NCBI GenBank assembly: GCA_018902385.1
Contig: JABSSW010000056.1
Span: 186,001 to 250,000 of the forward strand
Source: Physcia stellaris
Taxonomy: Eukaryota; Ascomycota; Lecanoromycetes; Caliciales; Physciaceae
Direction of reading: 5' to 3'
DNA length: 64,000 bases
The notes under the pieces are model-generated. The model did no database searches and was not told where the DNA came from. It worked only from the letters and a program-made list of their open reading frames with translations. Within the stretch, counting starts at the first letter, position 1. Each line of letters begins with the position of its first letter. The position numbers and the translations under genes are program-made. Below are positions 37,400-52,400 of the stretch, piece after piece.

Positions 37400-38669
37400 A
37401 TCTGTTTCAATAGAAAGAAACTGTAAAGACATTCGTCTCGACGTTATTCGTATCAATATCATTTCACATATCAATATTAATCACGTATCTAATCATACAG
37501 CTATTTGAGTCGAGAGACTCGACGAATCAGAACGTTAAAAGAAGCATCAACGATCGAAATCTTAAATGAAATGATAATGACAAATCTTTGTTCAGAGAAA
37601 ATCTCGACAAATGAAATGTTAAAAGCTTTCGAATTAAAGTTTTGAAAATTTGAAAATTTTTCGAATTAAAACTAGTTTGAAAGATCTTTTCAGTATTTTC
37701 GTTTTTGATAGTCGATTTAACTAGTTTTGACGATGATGTGAAAAACGAACTCGCAAACTCATCAAATGAAACTAATCGATTTGACAAAATGCACTTTTTG
37801 ACTCATAGTTGTTTCATATTTTTCACGAAATTCATAACATTTTCAAATTTCGAAAAATTTCGTCAAACATCATGCTCTGACTCGTAGTTTTTTCATTCAA
37901 CAAAATATTCAACGTTTCGCTTTTTGATCATGCGCTTGTTGATAATGCGTGACAACTCAAAAATTTGACGTTAATTGTATCGTCGTTCACAAAGACGAAA
38001 TCAAAATGATTTGATTTAAAACGCTTGAAAAAAATCAGTCGATGACGACGAGCATCTTTTCAGTCAATTACGTTGAAAATCGTTTTGAATAAATCAGTTG
38101 CTAAAAATATTCAATCGATAAATCAGACGATCAATCTTCTCGATAATAGTAAAAAAATTCAACGAATTGTTGATCATATTTTTGCTGATAGTCGAAAGTA
38201 TATTATAGTCTTTGTGTAATTTGACGAGCGCGACATTTTTTTGTTTCATAAACATCGATTGATGTTTTCTGTCATAATGAAACTTAGCATTTATTTGATC
38301 AAAAAGCATGATATCACTAGCATTTTGACGAGTGATAAAACGACGCTTCTTTATTGATTATCAGAGATATCGACGTCGATAAATTTAGTCAAATCGATGA
38401 TTTTGAACTGAAATAAAATCATAGACGATCTCATTTGAAAAGTTGTCAATGTTAATTGAATTGTTGAAATCTCGTTGCATTTGCGACAGAACGTCAAATC
38501 AAAAATCAGAATATTTCAGAATAGAAATCAGAAAGCGAAAAACGATTTCAACGATTTGATTAATTCGTTTCGACAAGTCGTTCGTTTGAAAATGATAAAC
38601 AATTGAATACAAAAATTTAACTTCTAGTCTGATAAACATAGAATTTTCACATATTTGATAAAAACTTTC

Positions 38670-38893
38670 TGTTACGAGCATGCCTGACAGATAGATTTGA
38701 CAAATAGATAGTTGATATGATATATGATCGAACAGCGAACTATGCTTTAATTCTACGTTGAAATTAACGTGATTTGAAATTTGACGTCGCACATTGTTTG
38801 CAATTTCAACATTTTGTATTTATTTGTTTTTGCAAATTTATTGTTTTCGTCTAGCTAATCAATAATACGTCTATTCAAACACGACTCATGATA
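38670..38893. repeat. E7 LTR, left copy
   Basis: 224 bp, TGTTACGAGCATGCC to CTCATGATA, a direct repeat of 45,154-45,378. It is followed by a leader containing GTGATACGCGAG. Confidence 0.85.
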
Positions 38894-41800
38894 TTACAAT
38901 AAATTTTCAATTTTATCGCTCGTCGTGATACGCGAGCGCGTTCAAAAATAAAATTTCAAATCGATTAAATTCTTTTGACGAAACAAACGACGAAAAGTTT
39001 TGTTGATCAAACAAACGATTCAAAAATTCTTTTGACGAGACAATTGACGAAAGTCGTGAAATAACAAGTCGAATTTTCACGCAATCGACGATAAAAAACG
39101 AAAATTGACACGATTAATTTTTTTCTCTTTTATCATTTTCAATTTTTCATTTTCAGTTATGACTCGAAGTCATCACGAAACAACTTTTCTCGAATTTTTT
39201 ATTTCGATGAAACAACGTTTCAAAACGTTACGCGTCAACGTGAATCGTATGCTGCATGAAATTAACGACAATTTTTTTGACGAAAGTTTCGTTAATCAGT
39301 TCAAACGTCGTCGATTTATATCAACGATCGAATTCATAAAAATGAAAAATGACGAAATCATTCATTTTTTTGAATATCGTCATCATCGATCAGTTGAAAT
39401 GATGAATCAATCATAAAATCGTCGACTTTTTAAAGAAATTTGATCGATTACGCATCGATCGTGACAATTATTTGAATGTTTTGATTCAATATCAGAATTT
39501 GTACAATATTGTCAACGTCGATCGTGACGAGCTGATCGATATGAATGTCGAATTAAATGAAATTCGTCGAAAATTGAATACTGAAAAAGCGAATACGAAA
39601 AACAACGTGATTTACTTTTGATCAAACAAAAAAATTACATTTTTTTGAAAAAAGATCACGACGTTTTGCTGATCAAAATTCGCGATCGTGCACGAGATTT
39701 TGACGTCGACGATGAAAAAGCGACGATGAAATCAACGTAATTAATTTTTTCAAAAGAACAAACGACGTTTCAAAACACATTCAGATTCTTTTAAATTCAT
39801 CGATGAAATAAAATTATTTGACGTGTTTGAAAAACAAAAATACACGATAAAATGACGATCAACGTTGATCATTACGACACGAACATGATCGCGATCATTA
39901 TTGTAATTGATTGAATTGAAAATGATGTCGATGATCACATACAATCGATTCGTGATATTGATATGAATCATTTCAAAATTTGACATATAATGTTGAAATT
40001 CTTGAACATTATTTACGAAAATTCTGATTTTAAACGCAATATGCGTAATCAATTCGAGCATTGATCATGAATATTCAGAATTTTCAATTTTTTTATTTCA
40101 TCTTTTTCGTTTTAGCAATTCAATTGACTATAGCGAAATCATCAAAATCGAAAAATTGATGAACAAAATTTTCTGAAATTTGAAAAAAGCGATGAATGTA
40201 TATTCACGTGAATTCATCACGCTCGATGAGACTCGAATCATTTTGCAACAAATATACAATCGACAATCGAATTTTCGAAAAAAAAAAATCGCGACACGTC
40301 AACAACGTTCTGAATTGTCTCAGTTCAAATCAATTTTTGTCGTTTCGATTTCGATATTTTTTACGAAATTTGCTATTTCGACTTTTTTTCGTGAAATTTG
40401 TCGCTTATTTTCATTTCAACGTTGAAATCAAAATTCGTGATTCGATGACAAACAAATTGATCGTCACGAACAAATGTTTCACATGCGATGAAATCGATCA
40501 CGTATGAAAAAATGCTCGAACGTTCACAAACATCAAAAACGTCATTGACACAAAATGCAAATGTTTTACATGAACATGATCAACGAATCGAGCGAATTTG
40601 ATTCGAAAAATTGATAATTCACATCAAAGACGCGATTGATGAAGTGTTTAAAAATTTTTTTACTCATCATGACGAATTGTTTGATTTTTTTGTCAAACGA
40701 TTTTTAGTTATCAGTTGTACGTTGTCATTCAACGATAATAAACATAAATTAGAAATTTTAATAAACATTGATGCAATTGATTATGTTTTCATTGATAAAG
40801 AAATTGCGCAATTTGTATGCAACATGCTGAATATGAATTTCGTATTTTTATTAAAATCGAAATTCATTATCGAATTCGACGATCGTCAAATTTTTCAATA
40901 ATTCATGTCATTTATTTCAAGTTGACAATTGATTTGCATTTCGAATTGACAATTTTTTTGTTCATCATCGATTTGAACAATCATTCGATAATTTTAGAAA
41001 AATCGTGAATAAACAAACATGAAATTATTTTGAATATGATTTACGATAAACTGATTTTCAAATCGTTCAAATGTAATTATCATGACAGCATACTCATCAA
41101 AACAATGCAAATTCGACGTTTGAAAGTTTTTAATTCAAATCGTCGATGAAACGTATTTAATTGACGTCGCGATGCTTTTTTATCGAAAACAAATAACGCG
41201 AAACATATTGTTGCAATAAAATTTCGATATACGATTTTATCTCGTTCGCAATTTAGTTTTTCAGCGTTTTATGTACAGAACGAATCAGACGTATTCGATT
41301 CAAAATGTTTCGATTGCTTTATTCATTCGAAAATCGATCAAAATGACGAATCGTTCGTCGTTGAATCAAATCATTCAAAAATTGATATCACAACGATTAC
41401 GAAAGCGACATTCGTCAAAAAAAAATTTGAAAAAACAACGCAACAAACGTTGAAAAATCAAAAAACAACAATTCGAAATTTCTTCATTTTCGAGACTGAA
41501 TTCAGACGATTCGATGAATATCGCGATAATTGATGCGATTTTTTTTTGTTTATTCGTCGATTTCAAAAATCGAAAACAAGAAATGCAATGTTTTTTTATT
41601 ACGATTAATCAAATCGATTTCGCACTCAAAACATTGCGAACAAATTTTGAATCGTTGAAAATTGTCATCATGATCAAAGAGATTTTGAAACACGAACAAA
41701 TCAAATCGATTCTTGAACGTATAATGAAAAAAATATCGAAATATTTCAGACATTTGTCAAAAATATTCGATTTTCAAAAAGCAATTGAATTGTCGTCGCA

Positions 41801-44800
41801 TCGAATTTACGATCACAAAATCGAATTTCTAAACGATAACAATACATTGTTTCGAAGTCGAATATATTCTTTGTTCGAATTCAAATTTCAAAAACTCAAA
41901 AAGTATTTGAAAAATAATTTTCAAAAAAATTTCATCGTATTCAGTCAAACAACATACGTTTCGTTCGTTTTATTTGCAATCAAATCAAATGATCAATTAC
42001 GTTTGTGTGTGAATTATCGACGATTTAATCACATCACGAAACGCAATCGATATTTCATTTCTTTGATCGAAGAAATTTTAGCTAAAATGCAAGAATGCAA
42101 ATATTTGATCAAATTAAATATCATTTCGATTTTCAACAAGTTTCGAATGAATGAGAAAAGTGAAAAATTCATCACGTTCGTTATTTTCATGAAATCGTAC
42201 AAATATCGAGTATTATTTTTCGAATTGATCAACGAATTCGCGAGTTGACAATATTACATGAACGATTTGTTGTTCAGTTTTTTGAACGATTTTTGTCAAA
42301 TCTATTTAAATGATATTCTCATTTACAACAAATTCAAAAAGAAACACATCGTTCACGTTCGTAAAATGTTGAAAAAACTCAAAAAAGTCGAATTACAGAT
42401 GAATATTGAAAAGTGCGAATTCTTCAAAAAAAAAATGACATTTTTGAGCGTCATATTATCGATGAATGATCTTCGCATGAATTCGAAAAAAATAAAAATC
42501 ATTGTCAATTGAAAACGTTTTACAAATTTGAAGAAAATGCAAATTTTCGTGAATTTCGTCAATTTTTACAGACGATTCATTCGTGATTTTTCGAAAAAGA
42601 TTCGAATTTTCACTCGAATGATCAAAAAATTCGTGAATTTCGAATGAATTGCTGAAATCGAAAAGATTTTCAATTTTCTCAAAAAAACGATGATCGAGAT
42701 TTTCATATTACGACATTACGATCGAATCAAACAAATCATTTTGAAAATTGATTTTTTTGATTACGTCAATGCGAAAATATTATCTCAATACGACGACGAA
42801 GAAGTTTTGCATTTCGTTGTTTTTTATAATCGCAACATGATTTCAATCGAATGCAATTACGAAATTTATAACAAAAAATTGCTGATCATTATTCGTTGTT
42901 TAAAACATTGACGTTTTGAATTTGAAAACATTGAAAAATCGATCAAAATTTTCATCGATCACAAAGATTTGAAAATTTTCATGACGTCAAAAAAATTAAT
43001 TTCTCGTCAAACTCGTTGAGCAAAAACTTTTTCGAAATTCAATATTGTCATTCAATTTCAATTCGAAATTCAGAACGTTAAAACAAATGTTTTGATTCGT
43101 ATGTTTGATTCACGATCAAAAAACGATATTGACGAACGACATCAATATCGAAAGCAAATATTGTTTATTTCGAAACGACTCGAAATTCACGCGATGAAAA
43201 TTGACGAATCTATTTATGAACGAATTTTTGTTGTCAATCGAATTGACGATGATTGCACGATTTATCGTGAAATCATCGAGCAAAATTTCATTTCAATGAA
43301 TGAAATTGATTTACGAGATTGCATTGAAAAAAACGACGTTCTGTATCGAAAAAATCGATTTTGAATGTTCGTCGATGTTTTTTTACTCGTTGATTTTTTC
43401 AGAAAAATTCATGAACTTTCTGTTTCGAAACATTCAGATTTTAATCGCATGAAAAATTTTATACGTCGTGATTATTATTGATTCAACATGCGTAAAGCGA
43501 TTCGTCGATACGTGCGTAATTGTCATGAATGTCAACGCACGAAAATTTTCAAAAATCGCAAAAACGATTTATTTATTTTTTTGATTATATTTTTGCAACG
43601 TTGAATCGACATATCAATGAATTTCATCATCGAATTGTTCGACGTTCACGATCATAATGTCATATGCACGATAATTGACAAATTTAACAAAAAACGTCAT
43701 TACGTGTTTTGTATCGTCGACGACGAGAATATCAATGCTGAAATCACGATCAAAATATTCATCAATTACGTATTTCGTACACATGAGCTATTTTTTTCGA
43801 TAACGTTTGATCGAGATTTTCAGTTCATATCGTTCGTTTGACAGACATTTTGTCGAATTTTCGACATCAAATGTAAATTTTTCATCGTTTTTCATTCAGA
43901 AATCGATGAAGCAAATCGAGAAAATCAATCAGAATATCGAAAGACAATTGCGACAATATTGCAATTACATGCAAAACGATTGAAACGTTTGATTGTTCAT
44001 GATCGAATTTGCAAACAACAACGCAATATTTGCAACAACAAAATTATTTTCATTTTTCATCAATAAAGATTTTCACTTTCGTATGAAGTTTTTCATCAGA
44101 TTTTATTTCGTATGTTACAACGAGAAAGCGATTTCTGATCGTCAAAACAAAAAATATTATCGACACAATGCAAAATATTCTCAATTACGTACGAAATCAT
44201 GCAAAGATGACTCAAAAGCGTATGACAATTTAAATCAACAAACATCGAAAAATCGTAAAATACGTCGAAAAAAATTTCGTTTTTTTCGATCGACGAAACA
44301 TCAAAACGATCAAATCGTCTGACAAATTCGATGACAAAAAATTAAATTTCTACAAAATATTACAACGTATGAACAACTCATATCGATTCGAGTTGTTTGA
44401 AATCATGCATATTTACGATGTGTTTCATTGTTGATTTTTTGCGCAAAAATTTTCGTGATTCATTCGAAAATCAAATCAATAAATTTTTGATTTTGTCATA
44501 ATCAACGAAAATTTCGAGTGAAAAATAAACGATATTTTGAAATTTCGATATCATTACAATCGTTTTCAGTATCGTGTCAATTGATCGAGTTGATCGCATG
44601 ATCGAACATGATATTATGTCGACAACGAAAAATTTGATAATGTTCGCGACGTGATGAACGATTTTCATCGTATTCATTTCACGATTGCAAACTCAAAATC
44701 GTTCAAAACGTTGATTTCAATATTTCAAAACGTCGTCAACGAATCAAATTTCTCGATGAATCGTCGTCGTTTTCGAAAAAAAATCGTCATGCTGACATTA

Positions 44801-45153
44801 ATCGAGACTACATTCAATTAAAATTTGAAAATCTCGAATTCAGTACATTCATCTCGATTTCACTCTCGCAACGTTTTCGCAATTTTTAGTTTTCGTTATC
44901 GTTTCGATGTTATTTACAATCAAAATTTACGTCGCATGAAAAATTGAATCGTGTCAAAAATATTTTCAAAAATTGTTGTCAAATTTTATCGAACTTTGAA
45001 ACAATAACGAAACATCTGAAAATGAAAAATGATGATCGTGAAACTTCTGAATTTTGCAAACATTCAAATCAGTCGACAAAGTTTTCAACAAGATTTTTCA
45101 ATTTCGAAATAACAACGAATCGTCGAGACGACGTTCGCGAAAAAAAAGAAATA

Positions 45154-45378
45154 GTGTTACGAACATGTCTGACAAATAAGTTTGACAAATAAATAATTGA
45201 TATGATATGTGATCGAGCAACGAATTATGCTCTAATTCTACGTTGAAATTAGCGTGATTTGAAATTTGACGTCGCACATTGTTTGCAATTTCAATATTTT
45301 GTATTTATTTGTTTCTGCAAACTTATTGTTTTCGTCTAGCTAGTCAATAATACGTCTATTCAAGCACGATTCATGATA
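45154..45378. repeat. E7 LTR, right copy
   Basis: 225 bp partner of the left LTR, differing mainly by transitions. Confidence 0.85.
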
Positions 45379-45774
45379 TTTTCTATCACGATCGAAAATA
45401 ATAGTTTTTGATAGTTCTCAATCAGTCGTATTCAGACGATTCAGCAAAACATGCTTTCATTGAACAATTGTTCATGTGTTTTTGTTTGAAATTAGCACTA
45501 TACGTTTGAAATATTTACAGTTAATCGACATCACGCAATCGAATTGATCGACTCGTGACTTTGATAGAATCAAAATGAAATCGATAATGATAATGTGAAA
45601 AAGAATATTCGAAGTGAATATAGATTGCAGTGAGTCATAGAGTTTGTGTCGACGTGTTTGATATGTTTGACATTTCGAACAATGCTTAAAAAAATCTTTG
45701 AAATATTTGAACAAATCACGAATGTAATAGAAAGCTGCTATTTTCTCATAGCAGCGAGCGAAATTTGAATGATT

Positions 45775-45965
45775 TGTGAAATGTCATGCATTGATATGAT
45801 ATTAATACATAATTACACGAGAATATCGAAGTGAAAAACAAATACATGAAAGTTCGACAAAACATATGTAAAAGATTTGATCATAGACGAGATTCGATTC
45901 TGTCACTCGATGTGATAAAATAAAAGTGTTAATTCTAATGATTGATCAAATATTGATTTCAAATG
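45775..45965. repeat. E6 terminal repeat, left (inverted)
   Basis: Reverse complement of the repeat at 52,657-52,837. Shared blocks include AAATGTCATGCA, CATATGTAAA and GATTTGATCATAG. It is more diverged than the other two copies. Confidence 0.8.
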
Positions 45966-46049
45966 TTGAAATCGATGCACGCTCGTCACATTACTTTTCG
46001 TTTTTTCTCAGCTTCGTCTCGAAGCGATAACTCATTGTTTTTTTCTCTT

Positions 46050-48263
46050 TCATCGATCGACAAAATACGTAATCTTGATGATTTGATTTTTAGAAATGTA
46101 CAGTTCATAGCGAATGCGACAGTCGTGAAGACGTACAGAAATCTGAAATGAAAACGACGAAAACGACGAAAACGACGAAAACGACGAAAAAAACTTTTGC
46201 AAACTATTTGATTTTGTATTGCGAAAATCGTTGAATGTCAAAGAAATTTCGCAAATATGAAATTTTTGATGTTTTCGAACTGAGCTATGCGATGAAATAG
46301 ATGAAAAAATGAACGAGCAAACGACGATTGCGCTTTTCATCGACTTTGAGCTAATTTTGTATGTCGCAATCGAAAAATTCGAGCATTTCGATGATAGAAA
46401 TTGCGAAGCAATTTTCGTCGAAAATATTTGACTTCGTGATGTTGCAAAAGAAATAAACGAAACGAGCGAAACAAAAAAATCATTGATTGATGCAATCTTC
46501 ACGAATTTTGATGTGATTTTGTGTGTCGCAATCGAAAAACTTGAATTATTTGATGAAACAAATCGCGAAACAATTTTCGTTGAAAATATTTGATTTCGTG
46601 ATGTTGCAAAAATAAATCGAACGAGCGAATCAGATGAGCAAATAAATGTTGATTTCTTCTTGATTTTACATGTAGATTCTGATGCGAAAATTTGAAAAAT
46701 CAAGTTTTTGACAAACTTTCGAGCATGATGCTCGCGAATATGCTCGTGAAATTTGTTATTGAAATTGAAATTCTGTTTGCAACGTTTGCAAATTCGAATG
46801 CAAACGATCTGTGAAATCGAAAATCGTTCAATTTTTGTTTTTACGCGAATGCGAGCAATTTGAATTCGAAATGCTGTGAGTCATTTTGCGATGAATTTCG
46901 CATCTTTTGCGAATAATGTAATTGTTGATCTCTCTGCGATTTCGCACGTTGAATTGACTGTATCATTCGAGAGAAATGAACAGATTATTGAAAACATCTG
47001 ATCAAAAGTTTTTGAAAATTCAAGTACGTGCTCGAAAGATGTTGCGAACGAAACAACACGTGATGAAACAATGATTGATTTTTTCATTTTTTCGCATATT
47101 GATTTGAGTGTACAGTTTTTGAAAGACGAATCGCTTTTTGAAGACTTCTGTACATCGATTTTTAAATCGATTTGAATCGAATTTTTAAATGAAATAGTAA
47201 AGCATTGAAGTGATTCGCTCTCTGTTCGAATAGATACAATTTCGAATGTGAAAAGTAGAAAATTCGAATTCTTTAGTGAGTTGACTGTTTCGAAAGATAT
47301 TGTCGATTCGAATATTTGTTTCTGTGATGTTGCAAATGCAACAAACGTTTTCAACGAAATCAACGAATTGACAATTGTTGATTTTTTTTTCGTCTCGCAT
47401 ACTGAATTGACTGTATCGATCGAGAAATGAAAACTGACGATTGAATGTCTTCGAATATCGATTTTGTGAAATTTTTGAGTCGAAATATGCAGTTCTTGCG
47501 AAGCAAACAAAGTCGTCACATTTTTGACTGTTGATTTCTTCTCTGCTTTGCATACTGATTTGAGTGAATGAAATCGAAAAGACGAATTGATGACAGTCTT
47601 TTTTGCATGCTGCTCGCGTTTATGTTGACGAAACATTTTTTTGAAATTGAATGTCTGTTTGCAATGTCGACACGCTGATAATCTCTTCGTCGATTCTGAT
47701 GTAATTTCGAATGCAAAAAATTGAAAAATCGAGTGTTTCAATAGAATGACTGTTTCGAGTGTTGCAAATGAAACAAAAAGCTCAAGCGAAACGAATGACG
47801 TTTTTTCGATTTCGCATACTAAATTGATTGCATTGATCGAGAGATGAGAATTCTTGACGAATTTCTGAATAGAAATTTTTTGATGTTTTGATTCGAGCGT
47901 TTGAAAAGATGTTGATTTCAACGAAATAACAAAACATCGAGTTGAAATATTTTTCATCGACTCTGATACAGTTTCTGATGTAAAAAATGAAAGATGTGAG
48001 TTTTTCAATAAAATGACTGTTTCGAAAATCATTGTTGAATTAAATATCTGCTTTAATGTTGCAATAGAAATGTCAGATTTTTGCGATGCAAACGCAAAGA
48101 GCGAATCATTAACTGTTGACTTTTCGTCGTTCTTGCACATTAATTTGGCTGTATTGATATCGAAACAGAAATTTTTGACGAATTTCTTCGCGTGTTGCTT
48201 GCGCACGTGCTCGTGAAACGTTTCTTTGATGTTGAAGTTCTGATCGCAACGCATGCAAAACAT
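46050..48263 (-). other. C2H2 zinc-finger accessory frames of E6, left half
   Basis: Part of fossil E6. The 48,263-46,881 frame is 460 codons, the longest in the AT-rich block. It has at least two fingers of the form C-X2-C-X12-H-X-H/Q-X4-H (CMRCDQNFNIKETFHEHVRK; CRHCKQTFNFKKMFRQHKRE) separated by Ser/Phe-rich spacers that repeat an SIAT..ES motif. The 46,703-46,050 frame repeats the same spacer motifs. Homologous to the right half of E6 and to E8. Confidence 0.6.
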
Positions 48264-49054
48264 TGTTGAAATTGATTTTGCAAATATGACGAATTCGATT
48301 CGTAAAGTTTCTATTCACTCGTTCAACGATGCTGACGTCAAAACGTTTTGTTTATTGTATCAGATATCGAACGCAGCGTCATCAAGACAAGTAAATAACA
48401 AAATGAGCAGATTTGACTCTCGATATAAATGTTGACAGTGTTGAAGATGTTGCAGAAAATTCGCGAAATCGCTAAATTGTCGATCTTCACGTGTGAGAAT
48501 TGAATCGAAAATATCGACATCTTGAATAATTGATGTTGATTTTGCAACTTTTTGAGTTTTCAATGTTTTTGATTTGATTCGTTTAACATTTTTGACAACA
48601 TTAGCTTTCGTTTTCTTGATCGCTTTCAGATTTTCGAATGAAATGTTCGATTCTTGTTGTTTCTGCGAAGCAGACGAAGAAATTGAAACAATTGAAACTA
48701 TCAAAGTAAAAATTGTCGAGTTCTCGAAGATTTCGCATACTGATTCTGATGCGAAAATTGAAAAAGACGAGTTATTGATTTGCTTGAGAGAAAATGCATT
48801 CGTTAAAGCTATATCAAATTCACGCAGAGAGATGAAATTCGATTGATTTTTGAATCAATCGAGAACAGAATTTTCGAGACATGTTGATAATCATTCGAGC
48901 ATGTCTGATTTCGAATATTGATTTCGACATTGCTGAAAATGTTGCAAGAAATTCACGACTTCATTGAACAATCTAACATTCAAGTTTTCAAGAGTGAATT
49001 CTGAATAGAAAATATCGATATGTTGAAACATTAAAATCATCGCAGAAATTGAAA

Positions 49055-49970
49055 ATCAAAATCGATTTGCTAGACAAACAAATGTGATTTTGGAATGTTC
49101 TCAAGCAACTCAAATGATGTTGATATCGATTGTTGAAAAAAAAACGTTTTAAAAGATTTTTGATATTTCTGATGCAATGATCTTTGATGCAAGATTTCGA
49201 AAATCTGATATTGAATTCAACATCGAGACAGAGAACAAATGCTGATTTGTTAGATAAATAGATAGAATATTGAAAGAATCTCGAATGAGAAAAATGATTG
49301 CAATATCAGATGTTGATGATGATTCGAACAATTTTTGAAATCGATACTGAAACTATCGCTGAAATCAGAAAATATGATCGATCAATAAAAAAGACAAATA
49401 TGTTTTGACAATATTCTCGAAAAACATAAATGATTTCGATATTGAAATAACGTGAATATTAAAAATTTTTAATTAGAAATGATATTGACTTTCTGACTGA
49501 ATACAGAATCTATCATCAAAACAAAAGAGAATAGATCTTTTGCTAGATAAACGAAAATGATTTCGTAAAATTCTCATCAAAAATAAATGATTTTTGTATC
49601 AGATTTCTTGATTGAATGTTGTTGATTTCTGACTAAATATCGAGTTCATCGAGTGAATAGAAAAGAAACACTGATTTGATAAATCGATGAGTATGTTTTC
49701 GAATTAATTCTCAAACAAAGAAAATAGTTTCGATGTTGATGTGTTGATGAAATGTTGAATCGAAATATGTGAATTTTTTGACTCGATATCACAGTCATTT
49801 CCGTACAGTTTTTTGATTGAAGTATTAAAGCAATCGAAAGAATAAAGAAAAACGATCGAGTTGCTAGTAAAATAAATCTGATTTTGAAGAATTCTCGAAG
49901 AAGATAAATGATTCGAGTTCGATCGAAAAGATGAAAACGATATTTCGAATATTGATGATCAAGAATTTGA
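49055..49970. repeat. Degenerate tandem array, six units of about 130-190 bp
   Basis: Within E6. Landmarks TTGCTAGACAAA, TTGTTAGATAAA, TTGCTAGATAAA and TTGCTAGTAAAAT, each followed by an ATTCTC/AATGAT block, recur near 49,076, 49,246, 49,379, 49,541, 49,678 and 49,870. Read on the minus strand each resembles the opening of the right-half finger frame (LIRDSFNILS, FIREFFDILS). Confidence 0.55.
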
Positions 49971-50468
49971 TTTTCGACTCAACGACGAAATTACTGATTT
50001 GATCACTGTTCAGACAGTTGATATGATGTTTTCGTGATGTAGAAAAATTCGTTGACTTGATGATTTAAATTTGATTTTTGATAATTTGCTTTGACGATTG
50101 CTTTTGCAACTCGTTTTTCGATTTTACATCGATTATTGAATTCGCGAATTTTGAAAATTATTGACGTACACTTTGTGTCTGATCACTGATACTGATTTGA
50201 CGACTATTTTTGCAATTCGTTCTTCGATGAGTTTTGCTTGATACATCGACTTTCGCGATAGATATTTTCTTGAAAATTCTGCACAACACTAGAGCGAGCT
50301 ATGTTTTCTGTTTTTTTTTTGCTGATTCGTTGAATAGAATCGAGTCTCGTTGTTCAGTCTGACTTTGAAGAAGTGACGTCTTAGATCTTCGCATTGAGTT
50401 TGAAAACTTGTTTATTGAATAAACTGTCGTATTTCGAGCAGCTTGAAAAAATGTAAAGTGATTTCGAT

Positions 50469-50655
50469 ATAATGTGAAAAATGTGACGAGCGTACTATGT
50501 GTTGATTTCTAATAAATGTTTGAATCTTTATCTTATCATATCGAAATTCGAATTCGAATTTCGCTATGATCAAATCATTTACATATGATTTGTCAGATTT
50601 TCATAGTTAATTCTGCAGTCTAGAATTTTGTTGTTTATTCATATCATTGCATGAC
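50469..50655. repeat. E6 internal copy of the terminal repeat
   Basis: Starts TGTGACGAGCGTACTATG, in direct orientation with 52,657-52,837. It is followed by a leader (to about 50,890) whose GAGATACGCGAGTTC resembles the leader after the left LTR of E7. It may act as the 5' LTR of the right-hand unit. Confidence 0.85.
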
Positions 50656-50935
50656 ATTTTACATTATTCTAGATTCTCAAACTCAATCGGGATATGTTTT
50701 CGTACATGTCTCAATCATAGTTTGAAGCAAACAGTTGAATTGAGCATTGCGAATTTCATTTCGCAGCAGAGTTTCGTCGATCAGATTTCAAATATTTGAA
50801 TCATTAACGAACTCGATTTCTTCATTTTACACGTCTATTCAGATTCATACAACAATTTAATTACATTCTCGTCGAGATACGCGAGTTCAAAATAAGATTT
50901 CATTACATCATTCAAGAACGATTGTATCAGAAACT

Positions 50936-52400
50936 TTGTTACAACACGAAATCATTCTTTTTATTCGAGAATTTTTCGATATTTTATCTAATCATCTAGC
51001 GAATCGATTATTTTTTTCTGTTTTCAGAATGCATTGTCAACATTGTAACGACGAGTTTTCAGAAACGTTTACAATTCGCGAGCATTATCAACAATCTGAC
51101 ATTTGTTTTGAGACTATTCGACATCGAATTGCACAATACGATGCTATTCATCATCATCGTTTTCTAGAAGTCAGATTGATCAGACAAAAAGAGCAAAAGA
51201 AAGTCGCAATGATCAGACCAAAAAAAACAAAAAAAACAAAAGAAAATCGAATTGATCGAGCAAAAAGCTGCAAAGCGAACAGAAATTGAAATCATTGAAA
51301 TTGTCAAATCAACATCAACATTTTGTGATATCGATATATTCGATTCAACACTCATATTTGATATTTTGAAATTTGATTTATACAGCAAAATGATAGATTT
51401 TCTGCAATATTTTCAGCAAATTCAACATCAATATCGAAAATCAGATGTGCTCGATTTATTGTTCAAATGCGTTCGAGATTTCGTTTATGCATGATTCAAT
51501 AATCAATCAAGTTTCATCATTATACAGAATTTCGACAAAGATTTGATTTGCGCATTTTCTACTATTTCGTTCGAATTCACATCGAAATCATTTATTTCAT
51601 CACATGCTTCGCATATTTCATCTCAGTATCATTCGTGCGTTGAATGTTTCGCTCAATTCTCGTCAATGACTCGATTTCTAGAATATACGAAACAAATCAA
51701 TTGTTTGAAAATGATTTGCAAACATTGCGAACAGAATTTCAATTTCAAAAACAAATTTCACGAGCATATTCGCGAGCAGCATATTCAGAAATCGAATATC
51801 AACTCGAATTTTCGATTTTCTACATCAGAATTCATTTACAACATCAAGAAGAAATCAATTTCGTTCATTTCGTCTGTTTCGTCGATTTTTTTTGCAACAT
51901 TTACATCGATATTTGAATCAATATCATCAAAATGTTCGCATTTTTCTATTGCGACATTCAATATCACATCAAAATCGATGAAAAAACTATCAATCAATTG
52001 TTCATTTACATTTTCGACTTCATTTTCGATTTCATTTTTTCGAACATCTGTATCAAAACATCAAAAATTTTATTTCATTATCGATGATTTGATTCGCATG
52101 TTTCGTGAAAAGTCTAAATCATTTGATTTACATTCGCATCAAAAAGATTTTGTTTTTTCGCAACGTTTCGACGATAATTCATTTCGTCGATCACGTTTTT
52201 TCATGTATCAATCACGAATAATTTTTTATTTCATGTTTGCAGTCAATCAGAAAACATCGATTAGTCAAAGTTTGAAAAACTCGAATTCGAAGAATTTTCA
52301 ACAGCATACGTTCGCGAAATCGATATCGTTTTGTCGTTTTGTTCTGTCAAAGAAATCGATCATTTCATCATACAAAAAAACACGTATTTTTTACATTTGA
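50936..52400 (+). other. C2H2 zinc-finger accessory frames of E6, right half
   Basis: Part of fossil E6. The first frame contains CQHCNDEFSETFTIREH (C-X2-C finger). The second (51,543-52,400) contains CKHCEQNFNFKNKFHEHIRE and, near its end, KSISFI and SRIIFYF stretches matching the tail of the E8 frame (SRITSYF). Same order of modules as E8 but more mutated. Confidence 0.6.

Larger units (their letters stand above)
38665..45383 (+). mobile_element. E7: Gypsy LTR element inside E5
   Basis: A fossil of 6,709 bp (38,670-45,378), plus strand, inserted in the integrase region of E5. LTRs run TGTTACGA..ATGATA. The flanking CTTTC (38,665-38,669) and TTTTC (45,379-45,383) form a target duplication with one transition. 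Parts: gag-like 39,160-40,430, CCHC-type knuckle about 40,470-40,575, protease-like 40,610-40,900, reverse transcriptase 41,700-42,600 (LCVNYRRFN motif), RNase H-like 42,690-42,910, integrase-like 43,090-44,460. A 244-codon frame survives in the RT region. Over ten breaks. It is younger than E5. Confidence 0.85.
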
